Assembly: GCF_012911015.1 (NCBI RefSeq)
Contig: NZ_WVVV01000019.1
Span: 17,831 to 81,830, forward strand
DNA: 64,000 nucleotides
Direction: 5' to 3'
Origin: Chelativorans sp. ZYF759
GTDB taxonomy: Bacteria > Pseudomonadota > Alphaproteobacteria > Rhizobiales > Rhizobiaceae
The notes beneath the pieces are model-generated. The model was not told the DNA's origin and did not search any database. It saw only the letters and a program-made list of their open reading frames with translations. A program made the position numbers and the translations under genes. Positions 61,277 through 64,000 of the stretch are shown one piece after another. Within the stretch, counting starts at the first letter, position 1. Every line of letters begins with the position of its first letter.

Positions 61277-62950
61277 ATGACAGCTCATCATTCGGTAGAT
61301 GCGCCGGCCTATGTGCCGGTCAGGGAGGATACGCTGGCCGGCCTTCTGGTCTCGCGGGCCGCCGACATGCCCGATTTCGTCTTCGCGATCTTCCCCGACG
61401 AGAGCGCTACCTTCCGGCAACTGCACGATAAGGCGGAGTCACTGGCGAAAGGGTTGATCGCCACCGGGCTGAAGCCGCGCGACCATGTCGCCATCCTGAT
61501 GCCGAACTGTCTCGACTACATGATCGCGCATTTCGCTGTGCAAATGGCTGGCGGCGTCAGCGTTCTTCCAAATGCGCGCTACAAGAGCCACGAACTGCGC
61601 CATGTGATCGGCCACAGCGACGCGCGGTTCCTGATCACCACCAGCCGCTTCGACGACGCGGTGAATTTCGCAGAGGTGCTGACGCAGACCTTTCCGCAAC
61701 TTGCGGATGCGAATGCGAGCGAGCGGCTGAGACTGAATGAAGCGCCGCTTCTCGAGCGTATCATTCTGTTTGGTGACAGGAACTGGAAGGCCGTCACGTC
61801 TGTCGACGATATCGTTGCTCTTGGCCGCGGTGTCGACTCGGGAGCGCTTGCCGCCGCCCGCGCTTGGCAACGCCCGGAGGATACTGCGGTGATGTATTAC
61901 ACCTCCGGCACGACCTCGATGCCGAAGGCCTGCATGATGAGCCACGTCTCCTTTCAGCGGAGCTGGTCGATCTTCGCGCGCACTGTGGGCCTGCGCCGCG
62001 GCGAGAAGGTGTGGGTGCCGATGCCTTTCTTCCATTCAGGCGGGATGGGTCTGACCACCGGCCTCATGGCGCATGGCGCGGCGATCGCCAGCGCCCCGCA
62101 TTTCGATCCCGAAGCGACGCTCGACATGATTGAGCGGCATCGCATCGACATCCTGTATCCCGGCTTCCACCTGCTCGCCGCGCCGGTTCTGGGCTCGCCG
62201 CGCTTCGACAAGGCCCGCTTTGATTTCGTGCGGGCTCTGGTGGTGATCGGTCCCCTCGGTACGACACGGCAATTGCAGGCCCTGCTGCCCAACAATGCGC
62301 CGGCCCTCAATCTCTATGGCATGTCGGAGGCGGCCGGTCTCATCACGCTTGCCCCTTTCGATGCAGCCAACGATGTCCGCTTGACGGTCGCCGGCAAGCC
62401 GCTTGCCGGCATCGAGGTACGCATATGTGATGTCGAGACGGGCGCGGTGCTGGATGACGGTGCCGCCGGCGAGATCCACTTCCGCGGTGGCGGCGCTTTC
62501 AACGGTTACTACAAGGATGCGATCGAAACCGCCGGAACGATCCTCCCCGACGGTTGGGTGCGTACGGGTGATCATGGCCGCATCGACGGGGACGGCTATC
62601 TGTGGTTTCTCGGCCGCCTGAAGGACATGCTGCGTATCGGCGGTGAAAATGTCGCGGCCGCCGAGATCGAATCGTTCCTCAGCGCGCACCCGGCCGTGAG
62701 GAACGTGCAAGTGGTAGGCAGGCCCGACGACCGCTTGGGCGAAACGCCAGTCGCCTTCATTGAGCTGGAGCCGGAACAAGCCGTCAGCGACAGCGAGTTG
62801 ATAGACTTCTGCACCGGCAAGATCGCACGTTACAAGATTCCGCGCGAAGTCATCTTCGTGACGGAATGGCCGATGTCGGCGACCAAGATCCAGAAGTTCA
62901 AGCTCAAGGAGCTTCTGCCCCCCTTGCCGCGGGAGGCGGGCATCGCCTGA
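61277..62950 (+). CDS. Acyl-CoA ligase (AMP-forming), WPMSATKI group, copy 3
   Basis: The 557-residue ligase has YYTSGTTSMPKACMMSH, LYGMSEAAGLITL, VRTGDHGRIDGDG, LKDMLRIGGENVAAAEIES and the lysine region EWPMSATKIQKFKLK. It closely resembles the ligases at 44649 and 47545. It is transcribed away from the P450 operon, and a thiolase gene follows in the same direction after 135 bp with its own motif site. Confidence 0.9.
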   Translation: MTAHHSVDAPAYVPVREDTLAGLLVSRAADMPDFVFAIFPDESATFRQLHDKAESLAKGLIATGLKPRDHVAILMPNCLDYMIAHFAVQMAGGVSVLPNARYKSHELRHVIGHSDARFLITTSRFDDAVNFAEVLTQTFPQLADANASERLRLNEAPLLERIILFGDRNWKAVTSVDDIVALGRGVDSGALAAARAWQRPEDTAVMYYTSGTTSMPKACMMSHVSFQRSWSIFARTVGLRRGEKVWVPMPFFHSGGMGLTTGLMAHGAAIASAPHFDPEATLDMIERHRIDILYPGFHLLAAPVLGSPRFDKARFDFVRALVVIGPLGTTRQLQALLPNNAPALNLYGMSEAAGLITLAPFDAANDVRLTVAGKPLAGIEVRICDVETGAVLDDGAAGEIHFRGGGAFNGYYKDAIETAGTILPDGWVRTGDHGRIDGDGYLWFLGRLKDMLRIGGENVAAAEIESFLSAHPAVRNVQVVGRPDDRLGETPVAFIELEPEQAVSDSELIDFCTGKIARYKIPREVIFVTEWPMSATKIQKFKLKELLPPLPREAGIA

Positions 62951-62992
62951 TTATGCAGCCGCCGTCGGGAGGGGCGTCCGCGTCTGCAATCC

Positions 62993-63009
62993 CCTTTCTT
63001 TTGATAGGT
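62993..63009. promoter_or_regulatory. Island motif copy 8 (CCTTTC-N4-GATAGGT)
   Basis: This copy is 76 bp upstream of the thiolase GTG, right after the ligase gene. All nine fixed positions fit, so the thiolase may have its own controlled promoter. Confidence 0.6.
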
Positions 63010-63085
63010 GCGGATTCCGCCCCGCGACGGCACCCAAGACAATGACGATGAAGCGATTCCGCTTTTGTCCCGAAAGGAGTTCTCA

Positions 63086-64000
63086 GTGCGCGAGGCATAC
63101 ATCTACGATCATGTCCGCTCGCCCCGGGGAAAGGGTCGCGCCGATGGCGCACTTCACGAGGTGACCGCGGTGCAGCTGGCGTCGCAGGTGCTCAAGGCGA
63201 TTTCCGACCGCAGTGAGCTCGATACCACCTTGCTCGATGATGTGGTGCTGGGCTGCGCGCAGCCCGTTGGCGAGCAGGGCGGCAACATCGCCCGATCGGC
63301 GGTGCTCGTCGCCGGCTACGACGAAAGCGTGGCCGGCGTCCAGATGCACCGCTTTTGCGCCTCCGCGCTCGAAGCAGTCAACACCGCCGCGGCTCACATC
63401 ATGGCTGGCCAGTCGGACGCAGCGGTCGGTGGTGGCGTGGAATGCATGTCGCGCACCTATATCGGTGCCGACAGTGGGGCGTGGTCAGCCGACCCGTGGG
63501 TTAGCTATCACAGTTACTTCGCTCCCCAGGGCATCGGCGCAGACATGATCGCCACGCTCGACGGCTATTCGCGCGCCGACGTCGACAACTACGCGCTCGA
63601 AAGCCAGCGCAGGGCGGCCGCGGCATGGCAGGGCAAGCGGTTCGCAAACGCCATCGTCCCGATCAAGGACGTGATCGGTGACGTGCTGCTGGACCATGAC
63701 GAGTACATGCGTCCAAACACCACCTTCGAGCAACTTGCGGGTCTGAAGCCCGCCTTTACGGCGCTCGGTGAAAAGGGTGGCTTCGATACGATCGCCCAGA
63801 TGCGCTATCCGCAGATCGAGGCCGTCAATCATGTCCATACGGGCGGCAATTCGAGCGGTATCGTCGACGGAGCAGCCGCCGTACTCGTCGGTAATGACGA
63901 TTTCGGCAAGGCGTCGGGCTTAAAGCCGCGCGCGCGCTTCCGCGCCTTCTCCTCGATCGGCAGCGAGCCGACCATCATGCTCACCGCGCCCGCCGACGTA
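63086..64000 (+). CDS. Acetyl-CoA acetyltransferase (thiolase), cut by the right window edge
   Basis: The visible 305 residues are a thiolase N-terminal half: [40 protein letters not shown], the nucleophile cysteine in [11 protein letters not shown] and [16 protein letters not shown]. The catalytic His and second Cys lie beyond the edge. It would release acetyl-CoA or propionyl-CoA from a 3-oxoacyl-CoA, the last step of the island pathway. The GTG at 63086 follows an AAAGGAG ribosome site. It is distinct from the broken thiolase at 10700. Confidence 0.92.
   Translation, partial: MREAYIYDHVRSPRGKGRADGALHEVTAVQLASQVLKAISDRSELDTTLLDDVVLGCAQPVGEQGGNIARSAVLVAGYDESVAGVQMHRFCASALEAVNTAAAHIMAGQSDAAVGGGVECMSRTYIGADSGAWSADPWVSYHSYFAPQGIGADMIATLDGYSRADVDNYALESQRRAAAAWQGKRFANAIVPIKDVIGDVLLDHDEYMRPNTTFEQLAGLKPAFTALGEKGGFDTIAQMRYPQIEAVNHVHTGGNSSGIVDGAAAVLVGNDDFGKASGLKPRARFRAFSSIGSEPTIMLTAPADV

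Overview
The window is high-GC DNA whose proteins look alphaproteobacterial, most likely from Hyphomicrobiales (rhizobia-like). The taxonomic guess rests on protein flavour only. About 70 features are supported. I saw no rRNA, tRNA or CRISPR array.

Region A (1-14.5 kb) is a scarred mobile-element zone. From left to right it holds the end of an IS21-family element with a frameshifted istA, and a mercury locus reduced to merR, merT and a merP'-'merA chimera. Next come a sulfide/persulfide module (ArsR-rhodanese repressor, persulfide dioxygenase, frameshifted MFS transporter) and a truncated methyltransferase. A compact 3.6 kb tniA-tniB-tniQ transposon (6214-9826) follows, then an orphan ABC permease, a thiolase/kinase chimera, and an acetoacetyl-CoA synthetase gene split by an IS5/IS427-type element. 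Removing that IS and one copy of its TA duplication restores the aacS frame exactly.

Region B (14.5-20 kb) is a TetR-controlled operon: SDR, acyl-CoA dehydrogenase-fold protein, acyl-CoA ligase and APH-fold kinase. This is the enzyme set of 4-hydroxyacyl-CoA phosphorylation pathways (Lva of Pseudomonas, ACAD10/11 of animals).

Region C (20-64 kb) is a large catabolic island for a hydrophobic, probably branched or alicyclic acid or alcohol. It encodes four more acyl-CoA ligases, three more acyl-CoA dehydrogenases, a MaoC pair, crotonase, several SDRs, thiolase, alpha-methylacyl-CoA racemase, P450 with ferredoxin, two GMC oxidoreductases, an Old Yellow Enzyme/dienoyl-CoA reductase-type flavoprotein, an LLM flavoprotein and a Liv-type ABC importer. 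Its regulators are one MalT-like LAL/LuxR protein and one IclR protein.

The most interesting observation is a 17-bp dyad, CCTAYC-N4-GATAGGT, seen at seven intergenic sites plus one weaker eighth site. Most sites lie 51-76 bp upstream of a start codon in region C, several between divergent operons. I infer that it is the operator of the whole island. The LAL regulator at 30077-32794 is the best candidate to bind it, because one site lies in its own divergent promoter region.
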